Origin: an uncultured Pelagibacteraceae bacterium
GTDB taxonomy: Bacteria; Pseudomonadota; Alphaproteobacteria; Pelagibacterales; Pelagibacteraceae
Assembly (NCBI GenBank): GCA_902592445.1
Contig: CACJEN010000008.1
Location: 1 to 45,309, forward strand
Reading direction: 5' to 3'
DNA length: 45,309 nt
The notes under the pieces were generated by a model. The model made no database searches, was not told where the DNA came from, and saw nothing but the letters and a program-made list of their open reading frames with translations. Both the position numbers and the translations under genes were made by a program. Shown here piece after piece: positions 44,260 through 45,309 of this stretch (its first letter is position 1; every line of letters begins with the position of its first letter).

Positions 44260-45309
44260 TTAATTAAATCGGACTAATACTCTATCAGGGTCACCTGTGA
44301 GTGAAGGATTTTGTTCTCGACCTAAAGTAGAAGCTTGAACAGATATTTTTTCATCCATATAACTTAACAATTCACCGTTAGTAATCTTGTTATCTTTATT
44401 AAGATCTGCATAACCTTCCAAACCCTTCATTAAATAATAAGAAAAAATACCATGCTTAGCCTCCTTTATACCAGATGAAATTTGATCTAGTTGTGATGCT
44501 GAGAAAATTGAGAAGTTTTTTGGCAACGAACTTTCATCTTCATTGGCAACTACTCTAACTGGTCTTGCAGATGCTAAAAGAGTTTTCTCATCTCTCGATA
44601 TTCCACTAAAACAAGTGTCAAAAAACATTGTTACAGATTTAGGATTATATTTTAATATAGTGTTAAATAATTCACTTCTTGATAAAGCAGTTCTGCTTAA
44701 TAAATCAGGATCACTATCTTGAGAAAGCAAATATAAATCTTTACCATCAGGTGAGGCCAATCCATGTCCAGCAAAGAAAATTACTAGATCTGTTTTATTT
44801 TTTTTTATTTTTGCTGGAAGCCACTTGTTAACAGTCCCTAAAGATTCTATCAAATTAGCCTTCTCGTCTATTAAAAGTTCTATATTTTTCTCAGGCACCC
44901 CAAAAACTTTTTTTGCATATTCATAAAAGAATTGAGCATCTTTATTTGCATAAGATGCTATTGGAGTTTTATTGTATTTTTCAATACCAAATATTAAGGC
45001 TACTTTATTTTCGTCTATTTTTACATCTACTTTAGTAGGGTCTAATTTTTCAAGTTTTTCTGTAATTATTTTTTGCTCTTGATTCACTTTAACATTTACA
45101 AAAACTGGTTCAGACTTGTTACCCCATTGATCTATAGCTGTTAGTTTTACTGTTTCATCAATTGGGCTAAATCTCTCTATTACAAAATTTCCGTTCTTTG
45201 CCTCAATTGTCATACCATCGATTTCAATATAGAGATTATCAGAACCGGCATCTTCTAAAATACCGATTATTTTATAAGACGATGACTTTACTATAACATT
45301 CTCAGCTGT
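44260..45309 (-). CDS. Second caspase-like protease (C-terminal part; 5' end beyond the window)
   Basis: The frame stays open to the right edge, so the ATG at 45213 is internal and the gene continues past the window. The visible part contains the end of an Ig-like domain (IEIDGMTIEAKNGNFV, LTAIDQWGNKSE) and a complete caspase domain: VALIFGIEKYN, catalytic His in FFAGHGLAS, Cys in FFDTCFSG, SRSELFNTI, and an EF-hand-type loop DLNKDNKITNGE. It parallels residues about 935-1281 of the first caspase throughout, so the two are paralogues. Same strand as the first, about 4 kb away, with the protease operon between them in the opposite direction. Confidence 0.92.
   Translation of the reverse strand, partial: TAENVIVKSSSYKIIGILEDAGSDNLYIEIDGMTIEAKNGNFVIERFSPIDETVKLTAIDQWGNKSEPVFVNVKVNQEQKIITEKLEKLDPTKVDVKIDENKVALIFGIEKYNKTPIASYANKDAQFFYEYAKKVFGVPEKNIELLIDEKANLIESLGTVNKWLPAKIKKNKTDLVIFFAGHGLASPDGKDLYLLSQDSDPDLLSRTALSRSELFNTILKYNPKSVTMFFDTCFSGISRDEKTLLASARPVRVVANEDESSLPKNFSIFSASQLDQISSGIKEAKHGIFSYYLMKGLEGYADLNKDNKITNGELLSYMDEKISVQASTLGREQNPSLTGDPDRVLVRFN

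Overview
The window is a compact, strongly AT-rich bacterial chromosome segment. Gene content, gene order and style point to the SAR11 clade (Pelagibacterales, Alphaproteobacteria). The evidence is Lys/Asn/Ile-rich proteins, start and stop codons that overlap or abut almost everywhere, and alphaproteobacterial gene orders: ribBA-ribH-nusB-thiL-hppA, bamE / cytochrome bc1 chaperone / rpmF-plsX-ihfA-merR, rplM-rpsI-argC, and mltB-rlpA-dacA-tmk-holB-metG-tatD. The taxonomic call is inference; no rRNA gene is present.

Layout. 1-2790: end of a riboflavin/thiamine operon (ribBA, ribH, nusB, thiL). 2868-8249: proton-pumping pyrophosphatase, bamE, bc1 chaperone, two small ribosomal proteins (L32, L33), plsX, ihfA, a MerR regulator and a chorismate mutase. 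8293-14044: heme A synthase, then two paralogous O-acetylhomoserine sulfhydrylases with an alpha/beta hydrolase and a putative methyltransferase. 14174-19843: rplM-rpsI-argC, a small lipoprotein, hom, and on the other strand glutathione peroxidase, nhaA and a zinc-ribbon membrane protein. 19941-23667: tRNA-Pro, a complex I NDUFS4-like subunit, an SbmA-like transporter, glpX, tRNA-Glu, a GIY-YIG protein and a glycosyltransferase. 23657-25914: a small accessory patch with a tyrosine recombinase, a near-perfect palindrome at its start codon, a tiny membrane protein, a GC-richer stretch that can fold into several stable hairpins (candidate structured RNA), a short alkyltransferase gene and 484 bases with no visible gene. 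25915-36018: two transporters, a metallo-beta-lactamase-fold hydrolase, tatD, metG, holB (interrupted by a single-base frameshift in an A7 run), tmk, dacA, an RlpA-SPOR lipoprotein, mltB and rarD.

36288-45309 is the most unusual part. Two secreted-looking caspase-like (C14/orthocaspase) proteins on the minus strand flank a three-gene plus-strand operon. The operon encodes a TPR protein fused to a trypsin-like protease, a DUF4384-like protein, and a repeat protein ending in an LPP20-like domain. The three operon proteins and the first caspase begin with signal peptides; the second caspase is cut by the window edge. The first caspase (1281 aa) also carries a degenerate LytM/M23-like N-terminal region, two copies of an unrecognised domain marked by DLRGDG, long Lys/Glu-rich coiled coils and an Ig-like domain. 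Both caspases keep the His-Cys dyad and have a canonical EF-hand-type loop near the C-terminus. I read this as a periplasmic, possibly calcium-responsive protease system. That function is inference; the architecture is visible in the sequence.
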